Shown here in pieces: positions 51,383 through 60,320 of a stretch of DNA of 64,000 nucleotides. Origin of the DNA: JAJYLM01 sp964547905. Its GTDB lineage: Bacteria > JAMCPX01. The position numbers and the translations under genes were made by a program. The first letter of the stretch is position 1, and each line of letters starts with the position of its first letter. The stretch spans positions 59,792 through 123,791 of the forward strand of contig CAZJPN010000053.1 in NCBI GenBank assembly GCA_964547905.1, given 5' to 3'. The notes under the pieces were generated by a model. That model worked only from the letters and a program-made list of their open reading frames with translations. It ran no database searches and was not told the DNA's origin.

Positions 51383-52665
51383 ACCTTCACCCTTTCAATC
51401 TTTGCACCAATCTTTGATAGCTTTTTCTCCATAACCTCATACCCCCTATCAAGGTGATATATCCTTGATACCTCCGTAACATTATCCGACATAAGCCCTG
51501 CTATAACAAGGGATGCACTTGCCCTGAGGTCTGTCGCCATAATCTGTGCACCCATGAGCCGCGTCTTCCCCTTGACTATCGCAACATTGTTTTCAATCTT
51601 TATGTCTGCCCCCATCCTTCTCAGCTCCGCTACATGCATAAATCTGTTCTCGAATATCGTTTCGGTGATAACGCTTGTAGTGTCGCCCTGAGTCATAAGT
51701 ACCATAAACTGAGCCTGCAGATCCGTAGGGAAATTCGGATATGGCATGGTCTTTATATCAACACTGTTAAGCCATGAATCCCTTTTCCTCTTTACAACAA
51801 TACTATTGTTCGTTTCACTACAATCTATACCGGCTTCTTTCATCTTAAAAAGGAGTGCCTCCAGATGCCTTGGATTACAGTTCGTTACCTCAACCTCTCC
51901 ACCGACAGCAGCCGCTGCAATAATATATGTCCCGGCTTCTATCCTGTCAGGTATTATATTCATGCTGCACCCGTGAAGTTGATCAACACCTTGAACCTCG
52001 ATTATATCTGTACCAGCACCACGAATTTGTGCACCCATTTTTATAAGCTGTTCGGCAAGACTTGTTATTTCTGGTTCCTTTGCCGCATTCTCTATGATGG
52101 TAGTACCACTGGCAAGCGTTGCCGCCATCATAATATTTTCTGTGCCTGTTACCGTTGTATTATCAAAACCTATCTTTGCACCTTTGAGTCTTCCCGCCTT
52201 AACATTGACATAGCCATGTTCAATTAAAACTTCCGCACCAAGGGCTGCAAGCCCCTTGATATGTAAATCGATGGGTCTGCTACCTATTGCACAACCGCCC
52301 GGCAGAGAAACTCTTGCACTTCCATATCTTGCTACAAGGGGTCCAAGCACAAGTACCGATGCCCTCATTGTCTTGACAAGCTCATAAGGAGCCTCATAAG
52401 TATTAATACCAGATGTATTTATTGTTATACTTCTATTGAAAAAATTACCCTCTCCCTGATCCCTGTACCCCTTTGTCTTTACGCCCATTTTTTCAAGAAG
52501 CTCAATCATTGTTGTTACATCTGCAAGATAAGGAATACCGTTAAGCTGAACATCTTCGGCAGTCAGTATTACAGCAGCCATTGCAGGCAGTGCTGCATTT
52601 TTAGCCCCACTTATTGCAACAGTTCCGTAAAGCTTATTGTGCCCTTTTATAATCAATTTATCCAT
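51379..52665 (-). CDS. murA: UDP-N-acetylglucosamine 1-carboxyvinyltransferase
   Basis: A 428-residue enolpyruvyl transferase for the first committed step of peptidoglycan synthesis. The catalytic cysteine is Cys125 in LPGGCAIGSRPIDLH, so the enzyme should be fosfomycin-sensitive. Other landmarks are KLYGTVAISGAKNAALPAMA at the start and YPNFPTDLQAQFMVLMTQGD near 305. The ATG has no Shine-Dalgarno sequence; it follows a CT-dinucleotide run (CTCTCTCTCTAT), which is unusual. It heads the murA-hisG-hisD-macro operon. Confidence 0.96.
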   Translation of the reverse strand: MDKLIIKGHNKLYGTVAISGAKNAALPAMAAVILTAEDVQLNGIPYLADVTTMIELLEKMGVKTKGYRDQGEGNFFNRSITINTSGINTYEAPYELVKTMRASVLVLGPLVARYGSARVSLPGGCAIGSRPIDLHIKGLAALGAEVLIEHGYVNVKAGRLKGAKIGFDNTTVTGTENIMMAATLASGTTIIENAAKEPEITSLAEQLIKMGAQIRGAGTDIIEVQGVDQLHGCSMNIIPDRIEAGTYIIAAAAVGGEVEVTNCNPRHLEALLFKMKEAGIDCSETNNSIVVKRKRDSWLNSVDIKTMPYPNFPTDLQAQFMVLMTQGDTTSVITETIFENRFMHVAELRRMGADIKIENNVAIVKGKTRLMGAQIMATDLRASASLVIAGLMSDNVTEVSRIYHLDRGYEVMEKKLSKIGAKIERVKV

Positions 52666-52778
52666 AGATAGAGAGAGAGTAGCCGCTGTGATAGTATTCT
52701 GTCAAATAGTTGTGATTTACCCAGAAAATGTAATAGGTAAGTTTTCGAATGTGTTTTGGGTTTATTGTATTTTGAGGA

Positions 52779-53846
52779 TTAAACAATGTCCCACGGTTTT
52801 GGCATAAAGATATCGTTGAACCTGCCAAGGGCATACCGGTCTGTCATACCCGATATAAAGTCCGTTATGCGTCTTTCAAGCGTATCGTTTGCGATATTGA
52901 ATCCTGCTTCTTTCTCAAAAATGTCCGGATTAGTTTTATAATGGTTAAAAAGTTCATACAGAATCTTTTCACACTTAACAAGATCACCATGGACAACATC
53001 ACTATCATAAACAGCCTCATACAAAAAATCCCTCATTGTATTCAGAGCGAACAACACCTCCTCCGCTATTCCGATGGTCTGATAGTCTATAGCCTGTGTT
53101 GCACTTATAACGCCCTTTATCATTGTATCGATACGTTTTGAATATGTGTTTCCGAGTATTTTTACAGCCTTTTTCGGCAGATCGGTATCTTTTATCACGC
53201 CAGCGCGTATTGCATCATCTACATCATGATTGATATATGCGATGATATCGGCAAGCCTGACGATCCTGCCTTCAAGCGTGATTGCGGTAACATCAGGGGA
53301 TGTCGTTATAATGGGACCTTTGCCCTTGGAATGCTTTGCAATACCGTCTCTGACCTCATAAGAAAGGTTTAACCCTCTGCCATCCCTTTCAAGCAGTTCG
53401 ACGACACGTAGACTCTGTTGATAATGCCGGAACCCTCCGGGATTAAGCTTATTCAGAACAGACTCACCTGCATGACCAAAAGGGGTATGTCCGAGGTCAT
53501 GTCCCAGGGCTATTGCCTCTGTGAGTGATTCATTCAACATTAATGACTTTGATATTGTCCTTGCAATTTGAGTAACTTCCAACGTATGAGTGAGTCTTGT
53601 TCGATAATGATCCCCTTTCGGCAAAAGCAATACCTGTGTTTTGTACATAAGCCTTCTGAAAGACTTACTGTGCAGTATCCTGTCCCTGTCATGCTGAAAT
53701 ATAGGGCGTACATCACACGCAGGCTCCTGTAAATCCCTCCCCTTTGAATTTACACTGAGCATTGCCTTAGGATGCAGGGTTTGTTTTTCTTGCTGTTCTA
53801 ACATTTCTCGAATAAGCAGGTGTTTTGTATTATTATTCTTGTTCAT
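52779..53846 (-). CDS. dGTPase-like HD-domain triphosphohydrolase
   Basis: A 355-residue HD hydrolase of the dGTP triphosphohydrolase-like group. The start is MNKNNNTKHLLIREMLEQQE. RDRILHSKSFRRLMYKTQVL and HYRTRLTHTLEVTQIARTIS (metal His) precede the HD motif LGHDLGHTPFGHAGE (about residues 118-132). A later Asp in IAYINHDVDDAIRAG completes the metal site. It hydrolyses dNTPs to nucleoside and triphosphate. Its 3' neighbour is murA, on the same strand but 113 bp away. Confidence 0.9.
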   Translation of the reverse strand: MNKNNNTKHLLIREMLEQQEKQTLHPKAMLSVNSKGRDLQEPACDVRPIFQHDRDRILHSKSFRRLMYKTQVLLLPKGDHYRTRLTHTLEVTQIARTISKSLMLNESLTEAIALGHDLGHTPFGHAGESVLNKLNPGGFRHYQQSLRVVELLERDGRGLNLSYEVRDGIAKHSKGKGPIITTSPDVTAITLEGRIVRLADIIAYINHDVDDAIRAGVIKDTDLPKKAVKILGNTYSKRIDTMIKGVISATQAIDYQTIGIAEEVLFALNTMRDFLYEAVYDSDVVHGDLVKCEKILYELFNHYKTNPDIFEKEAGFNIANDTLERRITDFISGMTDRYALGRFNDIFMPKPWDIV

Positions 53847-53926
53847 TTAAATAATCTTTAAATTCCTTCCGTCATTTCTACCCGTATTTGGGGTAAACTT
53901 CAATTGGAATCCAACTTCCCTCCCCC

Positions 53927-54042
53927 GTCATTCCCACGAAAGCATGCCCTCGACCACGATCGGAGGTGGGAATCCAGAAGGGTATACACCATGGATTCCC
54001 CCGCATCAAGTGCGGGGCAGGCTCCATCAAGCACGGAATGAC
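53927..54042. repeat. GTCATTCC-type dispersed repeat, copy 2
   Basis: The element is bounded by GTCATTCC (53927-53934) and its complement GGAATGAC (54035-54042). Inside are GGAATCCAGAAGG and GGATTCCCCCGCATCAAGTG, the latter part of a CCCGCA/TGCGGG hairpin. It shares its core with the copy at 39958-40047. The remaining gap 53847-54097 shows no gene. Confidence 0.6.
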
Positions 54043-54097
54043 AAAACAGAAAAAATGTCTGCATCACCTGTGAAAACAAGTACTGATGAATATAAGC

Positions 54098-55282
54098 TTA
54101 TTTCACAGCAGGCGGCGGCTGAGTAACAACGCTGAGGTTTGCTAGAGAATCATTCGGATCAAGCATATCCCTTGTCAAAAAGTAACCGGCGTTTATATGA
54201 CAGTCATTACAACCGGCGTTTTGCGGAGTTGCAGCCTGAATGTTGTGCGGTGATGTTGTCTGCCACGTAGGCACAAGATCAAAACCGTTCAGCAGGTTTA
54301 TCCCGAAGTAATCGAATGTATCTCTTGTTATGGGATAATGTCTGACAGTCGTATAAAGATACGGTACAGCTGGAATAGTGTTGAACCCTATCTCGAAGTC
54401 CGTCACCGTCATACCCACAGAACCAACATATTGATCACCGACAAACATACTGGTGTAATTATAAGTGTTTGTATAAGGCTGGGCGTGACATACCGTGCAA
54501 TTGAGTACCTTCATCTGAGGTACGTTATGCTCTGCTATATTTGAAGTGCCGTTTGTAACGTCGGTATGACACATACCGCATTGGGGCATCTCTTTGACAT
54601 CCCACATTGTCGTGTATGTTATGCCGTCTCCGTGTATGCCGTTACCGTGACAATCTATGCACTGCATACCGTTGGTGTAATGCACATCGGGTGCCTGGCC
54701 TGACAGACCGAGGAACTCATTCGCTTGATCTTTGTGGCACTGGAGACAGGTTTGTTGCATCGGCGGTATGGGCATAAAGGTATGACCCGAGATAAGTCCA
54801 CCTGTAAGTGGCTTTTCTACATGGCAGTTTCCACATGACGCATGACACCTCTGACAGTCTACTGTATATGGAACATTTAAATTGTCATTGTAAGGACATG
54901 AAACTTTGTCAAGGTATGATTGCTCCCCTGCAAGGGTGTAATGAAGACTTGTCGTATAACTCTGGACAATGCCTGCATGACAATTTGCACATACAGTATT
55001 TGGATTAAGCGACGGGTCATTGATCATGCCTGAGTGTGCCTGCTGCATTGATGCACTTGAAGGATTGCCTTTATGACAGTCAACACACTGCAGTATACCG
55101 TGCGGCGAATCGAAGAAACCCTGTGTAACGAGAAAATCAGAGGGATTTATTGCTGGATCGGCGTTTTGTAACATGTTGGCGTTTGTATGGCAGGATTTGC
55201 ATGTGTTTGTTGTATTCAGCTGGCTTGTACCGCAGCCAGCTATAATGAGCGTAATTGAAATAAACAACAATATCTTTTTCAT
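54098..55282 (-). CDS. Ten-haem cytochrome c lipoprotein
   Basis: The ATG at 55282 (394 residues, MKKILLFISITLIIAGC) gives a lipoprotein signal with lipobox IAGC. An upstream in-frame start at 55306 lacks a ribosome binding site. I count ten CXXCH haem sites (CKSCH, CVDCH, CANCH, CQRCH, CGNCH, CLQCH, CIDCH, CGMCH, CTVCH, CNDCH) spread along the chain. No characterised family is clear from the sequence. It is likely a periplasmic or outer-membrane electron carrier in anaerobic respiration or extracellular electron transfer (inference). It stands alone, with a barrel protein gene 170 bp upstream. Confidence 0.88.
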   Translation of the reverse strand: MKKILLFISITLIIAGCGTSQLNTTNTCKSCHTNANMLQNADPAINPSDFLVTQGFFDSPHGILQCVDCHKGNPSSASMQQAHSGMINDPSLNPNTVCANCHAGIVQSYTTSLHYTLAGEQSYLDKVSCPYNDNLNVPYTVDCQRCHASCGNCHVEKPLTGGLISGHTFMPIPPMQQTCLQCHKDQANEFLGLSGQAPDVHYTNGMQCIDCHGNGIHGDGITYTTMWDVKEMPQCGMCHTDVTNGTSNIAEHNVPQMKVLNCTVCHAQPYTNTYNYTSMFVGDQYVGSVGMTVTDFEIGFNTIPAVPYLYTTVRHYPITRDTFDYFGINLLNGFDLVPTWQTTSPHNIQAATPQNAGCNDCHINAGYFLTRDMLDPNDSLANLSVVTQPPPAVK

Positions 55283-55454
55283 GCAACCCCCATATATTGG
55301 AATCAATTATACTGTTTTTATAAAAAACGCAATTTATATTAAAGACTACCTGATTATAGATAGTGGCAGGTTAAAAACCTGTCACTATCCCGCGCCACCA
55401 AAATCTTATTATACAGATTTGAAGTTCGTATCTACAAAAAGGGATAAAACTATG

Positions 55455-55976
55455 TTAGAAATAGTAATGGAATCCCGCATTTATAGAATCGGCAGAAATG
55501 CCAACAGCGGTACCATCTCCATTAAGGTATCTTACACCGAGATCCAGTTCAAGGTTAAATCCAAGATTTGGAAGTCCTTGTAAGAAAAATTCTATGCCGC
55601 TCAAAGCAGAAACACTGAAACCTCCCTCGGTACTGTCGGTATTGTTGTATGGCGGTTGACTAAAAAAGTAAACCCCAGCACCTGCGTATAAATTCATATT
55701 GGTTTCTTCTATAAAATTGTACAGGAATTTACCTCCAATACCAAATGATGTCTGACTTGCGCCGTTGTTTGGCGAAAAATTCATAAAGGCTAAATCACCT
55801 TGAATTCCAACGTTTTTGTTTATCCAGTACCTAACAGATGCGGCATCAAGATGTTGGGACAAACCTATCTGGGAGTTAAATCCGGCACCAATTCTCTGCG
55901 ACAAATCTTTTGCCATAGCATTCGAGGCTATAAGCATACTTGCAATCGTAACGAGATAAACTAATTTTAGCTTCAT
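55455..55976 (-). CDS. Outer-membrane beta-barrel protein, small
   Basis: The ATG at 55976 behind AAGGAGA gives 173 residues; the longer frame from 56021 has no signal. A signal peptide (MKLKLVYLVTIASMLIASNA then MAKD) precedes alternating beta strands with aromatic girdles (YWINKNVGIQGDLAFMNFSP, GGKFLYNFIEETNMNLYAGA) and a terminal HYYF, typical of an OmpA/OmpW-type barrel. Function unknown. It may lie next to the decahaem lipoprotein for a reason, but a link is only positional. Confidence 0.78.
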   Translation of the reverse strand: MKLKLVYLVTIASMLIASNAMAKDLSQRIGAGFNSQIGLSQHLDAASVRYWINKNVGIQGDLAFMNFSPNNGASQTSFGIGGKFLYNFIEETNMNLYAGAGVYFFSQPPYNNTDSTEGGFSVSALSGIEFFLQGLPNLGFNLELDLGVRYLNGDGTAVGISADSINAGFHYYF

Positions 55977-56082
55977 TTTGCTCTCCTTATAATAAATTTT
56001 TAAAACATTAGCACAATTCATAAACTTAGCAAGTAAATTTTTAGTTTAATCGAAAAAACGCAATGGGCAATAAAGTGCATAC

Positions 56083-56111
56083 TTTACAACATAACTATAA
56101 CTAACTATAAT
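56083..56111 (+). promoter_or_regulatory. Sigma-70-type promoter of the doxX-wrbA operon
   Basis: TTTACA (56083-56088) and TATAAT (56106-56111) are exactly 17 bp apart, a near-consensus promoter ending about 20 bp before the doxX ATG, whose ribosome binding site is AGGAGGG. Confidence 0.6.
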
Positions 56112-56132
56112 AGAATAATAAAGGAGGGTTCT

Positions 56133-56540
56133 ATGGAAAGATACAAAAACGGATTGTTGCTTTTAGGGCGGGTTCTGTTCTCCCTGATATTTATTTCCGG
56201 AGCAATGGAACATTTAACAAAGATAAATGCAATGGCAGCATATGCAGCATCGGCCGGCGTACCGTTCCCCAAGCTCGCCATAGTTGTAACGGGGTTAATG
56301 CTTCTTGTAGGAAGTATATCCATACTGCTGGGATGGAAGATATCCTACGGTGCAATCATCTTGATTCTATTCCTTATTCCGGTAACTTACCAGATACATT
56401 TTTTGGGGATGCTCCACGCGACAGATCCTATGCAGAAGCAGATGCAGATGCTCAATCTTTTAAAAAACATAGGGCTTATCGGCGGTGCCATATATATAGC
56501 ATTTCTGGGTGCAGGAAAATACAGTATAGATAAAAAATAA
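56133..56540 (+). CDS. DoxX-family membrane protein
   Basis: A 135-residue membrane protein with four predicted helices. The DoxX pattern is seen in LLLGRVLFSLIFISGAMEHL at the N-terminus, AVVTGLMLLVGSISILLGWK and GAIILILFLIPVTYQIHFLG. DoxX proteins are small redox-associated membrane proteins of mixed roles. The gene is 16 bp before wrbA and shares its promoter, suggesting quinone or oxidative-stress functions. Confidence 0.88.
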   Translation: MERYKNGLLLLGRVLFSLIFISGAMEHLTKINAMAAYAASAGVPFPKLAIVVTGLMLLVGSISILLGWKISYGAIILILFLIPVTYQIHFLGMLHATDPMQKQMQMLNLLKNIGLIGGAIYIAFLGAGKYSIDKK

Positions 56541-56556
56541 TACAAAGGAGGACGCT

Positions 56557-57147
56557 ATGGCAAAGATAACGATTGTATATTATTCAGCGTACGGTCATAC
56601 CCTTGACCTTGCAAAGGCGATCGAAAAAGGGGCCAAAGAGGCAGGTGCTGAAACACGGCTGAGAAGGGTAAAGGAACTTGTACCGGATGATATTATCAAA
56701 GGCAACCAGGGACTCTCCGCAGGTTATGCGCTGCAAAAGGACATACCCGAGGCATCACTCGGGGATCTCGAATGGGCGGACGGTATTGCATTCGGCACGC
56801 CGACGCGGTTCGGCAATACCACGGCTCAGCTTAGGAATTTTCTCGATCAGACAGGACCGCTGTGGGCCAAGGGCGCGCTTGCAGGCAAGGTAGCGGCTTT
56901 TTTCACGGGAGCAGCAACACCTCACGGAGGCCATGAAACAACCATACTCACCTTAAGTACATTCGCATACCATCACGGCATGCTGATAATGCCCATGGGC
57001 TACACGATCAAAGGATCGGGCGATCCTTATGGTCCCACGTATATCTCAGGCGACGGTTCAAAGCCTGTAGGAGAGGAAGAGAAAAGGCTTGCGCACGAGT
57101 TCGGCAAAAACCTTGCAAAGACCGCACAAAAAATAGCAGGAAAATAA
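56557..57147 (+). CDS. wrbA: NAD(P)H:quinone oxidoreductase, WrbA family
   Basis: A 196-residue flavodoxin-fold quinone reductase. The FMN-binding loop is YYSAYGHTLDLAKAIEKGAK (about residues 8-27), followed by FGTPTRFGNTTAQLRNFLDQ (about 79-98) and FFTGAATPHGGHETTILTLS (about 114-133), standard WrbA motifs. It performs two-electron reduction of quinones, avoiding semiquinones. Strong AAGGAGG ribosome binding site. A GC-rich hairpin follows the gene. Confidence 0.94.
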   Translation: MAKITIVYYSAYGHTLDLAKAIEKGAKEAGAETRLRRVKELVPDDIIKGNQGLSAGYALQKDIPEASLGDLEWADGIAFGTPTRFGNTTAQLRNFLDQTGPLWAKGALAGKVAAFFTGAATPHGGHETTILTLSTFAYHHGMLIMPMGYTIKGSGDPYGPTYISGDGSKPVGEEEKRLAHEFGKNLAKTAQKIAGK

Positions 57148-57158
57148 TCTTCAGTATT

Positions 57159-57190
57159 TTAGAGGGGCGGGACAAATGCCGCCCCTCTAA
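57159..57190 (+). terminator. Hairpin downstream of wrbA
   Basis: TTAGAGGGGCGG (57159-57170) and CCGCCCCTCTAA (57179-57190) form a perfect 12-bp stem with an 8-base loop. There is no strong T tract, so it may act as a weak or bidirectional terminator. Confidence 0.55.
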
Positions 57191-57241
57191 CTGACAACAA
57201 TTGCAACAATAAAAAAACTATGTTTTATTTAAACGTAATTT

Positions 57242-57712
57242 ATGTTTAAAAATTCAATTAAATCTTTAAAACTTTTTTTATTCAGGATGATGTTTAATCT
57301 TTATCCCCCTTACATTGGGTCCTGCATACGTATAACCCATATATCCCGTGATTACACGACCTTTGATATCAGGATGAAGCTCAGGTTCTACAATAAGAAC
57401 TACTTTGGCACGCATTTTGGCGGATCTCTGTATTCAATGTGTGATCCGTTCTTTACGATTATCCTCATAAAAAACCTCGGCAGCGATTATATCGTATGGG
57501 ACAAGCACGCATCGATAAGGTTTAAAAAACCCGGGCGCAATGCGGTCAACGTACGCTTCCATATACCGCAGGAAAGGATCCATGAGATCAGGCATCTCGC
57601 TGACACAAACGGAAAAACTGAGCCCGTTTTTACGGTAGACCTGACGGACGACGACAATGCCATTATTGCACAGGTGGAAAAGACCGTTTATGTCAGAAAA
57701 AAAACACGGTGA
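57242..57712 (+). CDS. DUF4442-type hot-dog fold protein (possible acyl-CoA thioesterase)
   Basis: A 156-residue hot-dog protein of the PaaI/DUF4442 type, recognisable by SRDYTTFDIRMKLRFYNKNY FGTHFGGSLYSMCDPFF-like sequence near residues 35-71 (central helix with GTHFGGS) and WDKHASIRFKKPGRNAVNVR. No catalytic assignment can be made; related proteins hydrolyse acyl-CoA or are uncharacterised. The gene has poor signals for translation (no clear ribosome binding site). It precedes the second MITE-like copy. Confidence 0.72.
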   Translation: MFKNSIKSLKLFLFRMMFNLYPPYIGSCIRITHISRDYTTFDIRMKLRFYNKNYFGTHFGGSLYSMCDPFFTIILIKNLGSDYIVWDKHASIRFKKPGRNAVNVRFHIPQERIHEIRHLADTNGKTEPVFTVDLTDDDNAIIAQVEKTVYVRKKTR

Positions 57713-57831
57713 GCGGCTCTTTCCCGTTCCCTGCTTTGTAAGAACATGCCCCCGGTTCGGTCTTTAAACAAAAAAATGCAATAGGGAAATCGGCCATAGG
57801 CTTGAGCCGCGGGCGAAGCTCAGACCCTCGT

Positions 57832-58008
57832 AAAAGAAAGAGTTTTCTCCTCTGTTCGTGAAACAATAGTTCTTTTGCTAAACGATTTTTTCCTTATAGA
57901 TATTTTATCTTTGTCATGGAAAGAGAAGCAGTCCACGCAGAGTATTATGAAAGAGTATCAGGAAGTTCGCGGGTGTTTCACTTCACTTCAGATCAAACTC
58001 TTTCTTTT
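57832..58008. mobile_element. MITE-like element, copy 2 (reverse orientation)
   Basis: A 177-bp element in the 424-bp gap before the YyaL-type gene, in opposite orientation to the copy at 8438-8618. Terminal inverted repeats are 14 bp (AAAAGAAAGAGTTT at 57832-57845 and its complement at 57995-58008). The two copies align end to end with best conservation at the termini. The remainder of the gap (57713-57831, 58009-58136) has no supported gene; a short GAGC/GCTC stem lies near 57813-57830. Confidence 0.7.
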
Positions 58009-58136
58009 CTTAATCTTTGTATCCTCATCGATCATTAACAACCCCCTATTTTGCAAATGCATTTTTGTGGTACCAAACCCCCCTTGTCATTCCTGCTTTT
58101 ATGACTATCTTATTATATCCTACCAAGGAGGTCCTT

Positions 58137-60290
58137 ATGAAGATAAGAGCTTTGGAACATGCAAAACAACACAAATCCTACCGGGGTTTTGATAGTTTCG
58201 GGAATCACCTCAAAGAAGAGAAAAGTCCGTATCTTCTTCAGCATGCCGATAATCCTGTAGACTGGTACCCATGGGGAGATGAGGCATTCGAAAAAGCTAA
58301 AAAAGAGAATAAACCCGTCTTTCTTTCCATAGGGTATTCGACATGCCACTGGTGTCATGTGATGGAACAGGAATCTTTCGAGGATCCGGATGTTGCAAAA
58401 CTCCTCAATGATGCGTTTGTCTCGATAAAGGTAGACCGTGAAGAAAGGCCTGACATTGACAGCATCTACATGGATGTGTGCCAGATGTTTACCGGACGCG
58501 GCGGATGGCCTTTGAACATTGTAATGTCGCCCGATAAAAAGCCGTTTTTTGCGGCCACCTATATACCGAAGGAAACAAGGTTTGGTATTATTGGTATGCT
58601 CGAACTTGTACCCATGCTGAAGAAGTCATGGAAAGACCAGCGCAAAAAGTTAATGGAATCCGGAGATCAATCAATAGAAATACTCGGGAGCAGTACGGAA
58701 AAAGCGGGAGGTGAAAAGCCGGATTCAAGCCTGCTTGATCTTACCTATAAGGAACTCGAAACGTATTTTGATTCATTGAACGGCGGGTTTGGAAGTGCTC
58801 CAAAGTTTCCGTCAGCGCACAATCTATTTTTCCTGCTCCGTTATTATCGCAGGACAGGAAAAGTGAATGCTCTGCACATGGTCGAAAAGACATTATCAGC
58901 AATGGCACAGGGCGGCATTTACGATCATGTGGGCTTTGGTTTCCATAGGTATTCTACGGATGCACAGTGGATCCTGCCGCATTTCGAAAAGATGCTTTAC
59001 GATCAGGCTATGCTGTCTATGGCTTATACGGAGGCTTATCTGGCAACAGGGAGTGATGCGTACAAAATAACGGCAAAACAGATATTCACCTACATAACAA
59101 GGGACATGACCTCTTCCGACGGCGCTTTCTATTCAGCCGAGGACGCGGACAGTGAAGGATCCGAAGGAAGGTTTTATCTCTGGACATCGAAAGAGCTGGA
59201 TGAGGCGCTTGAGCTGGATGATATCCTGACCGTGAGTGACAGTATGTTTGCCGGAAGAATATTCAACGTAGAAGAATCCGGTAACTTCTTTGATACGGCA
59301 ACAGGAGAGAAAACGGGCATGAACATCCCTTATACCGGCAAATCGCTCCCTGAAATTGCGGCAGATATGCGAATACCGGAAAACGTGCTCTGGCAGCGTA
59401 CAGAACAGATCCGGCAAAAGCTGTTTTTAGCAAGGCAAAGCCGTGTTAGGCCGCAAAGAGACGATAAAATCCTTACCGACTGGAACGGCCTCATGATAGC
59501 AAGTCTTGCAAAGGCAGCAGAGGCATTTGGTGAAAAAGTTTATGCGGACACCGCTGCAAGGGCTGTGGACTTTATCCTTAAAAAGATGCGTAACAGTGAC
59601 GGAAGATTATTCCATCGTTATAGGGATGGCGAAACAGCAATCCCGGCATATTTGAATGACTATGCGTTTCTGATCTGGGGACTGCTGGAGCTTTATGAAA
59701 CTACATTCGAAGCCCGGTACCTTACCACGGCACTCGAGCTGAACGATGATATGATCAAGCATTTTGCGAATGAGGAAAAGAGCGGTTTTTATTTTACAGC
59801 AGACGACTCGGAACATCTTCCCGTGCGGCGCATAGAGCTGCATGACAGTGCAGTTCCGTCCGGCAACTCTATCGTAATGCTGAATCTGATAAGGCTTTCA
59901 AGAATAACCGGGGATACCGGGTTTGAGAACATGGCATGGCTGCTGGCGCGCAGGTTTTCCGCAAACGCTGTTAAATATCCTTCCGCCTATACCCAGTTCC
60001 TGTGTGCGCTTGATTTTGCACTCGGTCCTTCGTATGAGGTTGTAATAGCCGGGAGTAAGGGTGCATCCGACACCAATGTCATGTTGAAATCTTTAAGGAG
60101 TAATTTTATACCGGACAAAGTCGTCATCTTAAACGACCCGGCGCAATCGGACGGTATAAAAGATATAGCACCGTTTATACGCTACCAGACAAGCATCGAA
60201 GGCAGGGCGACTGCATACGTATGCTCTAACTACAAATGTGAGAATCCTACAACAGAACCGGAAAAGATGCTTGAATTGCTCAACACGTAG
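58137..60290 (+). CDS. YyaL-type thioredoxin-domain / (alpha/alpha)6-barrel protein (DUF255)
   Basis: The start is the ATG at 58137 behind AAGGAGG (717 residues); the longer frame from 58017 lies partly in repeat DNA. An N-terminal DUF255 thioredoxin-like domain carries the CXXC-like motif STCHWCHVMEQESFEDPDVA (about residues 63-82), preceded by SPYLLQHADNPVDWYPWG. The long C-terminal part forms an (alpha/alpha)6 barrel related to N-acylglucosamine 2-epimerases, with RPQRDDKILTDWNGLMIASL near residue 440. Function is unassigned; homologues (spermatogenesis-associated protein 20/YyaL) are widely conserved. Confidence 0.9.
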   Translation: MKIRALEHAKQHKSYRGFDSFGNHLKEEKSPYLLQHADNPVDWYPWGDEAFEKAKKENKPVFLSIGYSTCHWCHVMEQESFEDPDVAKLLNDAFVSIKVDREERPDIDSIYMDVCQMFTGRGGWPLNIVMSPDKKPFFAATYIPKETRFGIIGMLELVPMLKKSWKDQRKKLMESGDQSIEILGSSTEKAGGEKPDSSLLDLTYKELETYFDSLNGGFGSAPKFPSAHNLFFLLRYYRRTGKVNALHMVEKTLSAMAQGGIYDHVGFGFHRYSTDAQWILPHFEKMLYDQAMLSMAYTEAYLATGSDAYKITAKQIFTYITRDMTSSDGAFYSAEDADSEGSEGRFYLWTSKELDEALELDDILTVSDSMFAGRIFNVEESGNFFDTATGEKTGMNIPYTGKSLPEIAADMRIPENVLWQRTEQIRQKLFLARQSRVRPQRDDKILTDWNGLMIASLAKAAEAFGEKVYADTAARAVDFILKKMRNSDGRLFHRYRDGETAIPAYLNDYAFLIWGLLELYETTFEARYLTTALELNDDMIKHFANEEKSGFYFTADDSEHLPVRRIELHDSAVPSGNSIVMLNLIRLSRITGDTGFENMAWLLARRFSANAVKYPSAYTQFLCALDFALGPSYEVVIAGSKGASDTNVMLKSLRSNFIPDKVVILNDPAQSDGIKDIAPFIRYQTSIEGRATAYVCSNYKCENPTTEPEKMLELLNT

Positions 60291-60320
60291 TAGCATGCGC
60301 TGTGGTTTTATTTTTAAAAA

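Noticed and set aside
53944..54126. 60-codon frame before the decahaem cytochrome gene
   Set aside because: Encoded by a GTCATTCC-type repeat.
57875..58192. Open frame of 105 codons upstream of the YyaL-type gene
   Set aside because: It lies across the MITE-like element and overlaps the start of the real gene; only noted as a possible relic within the element.
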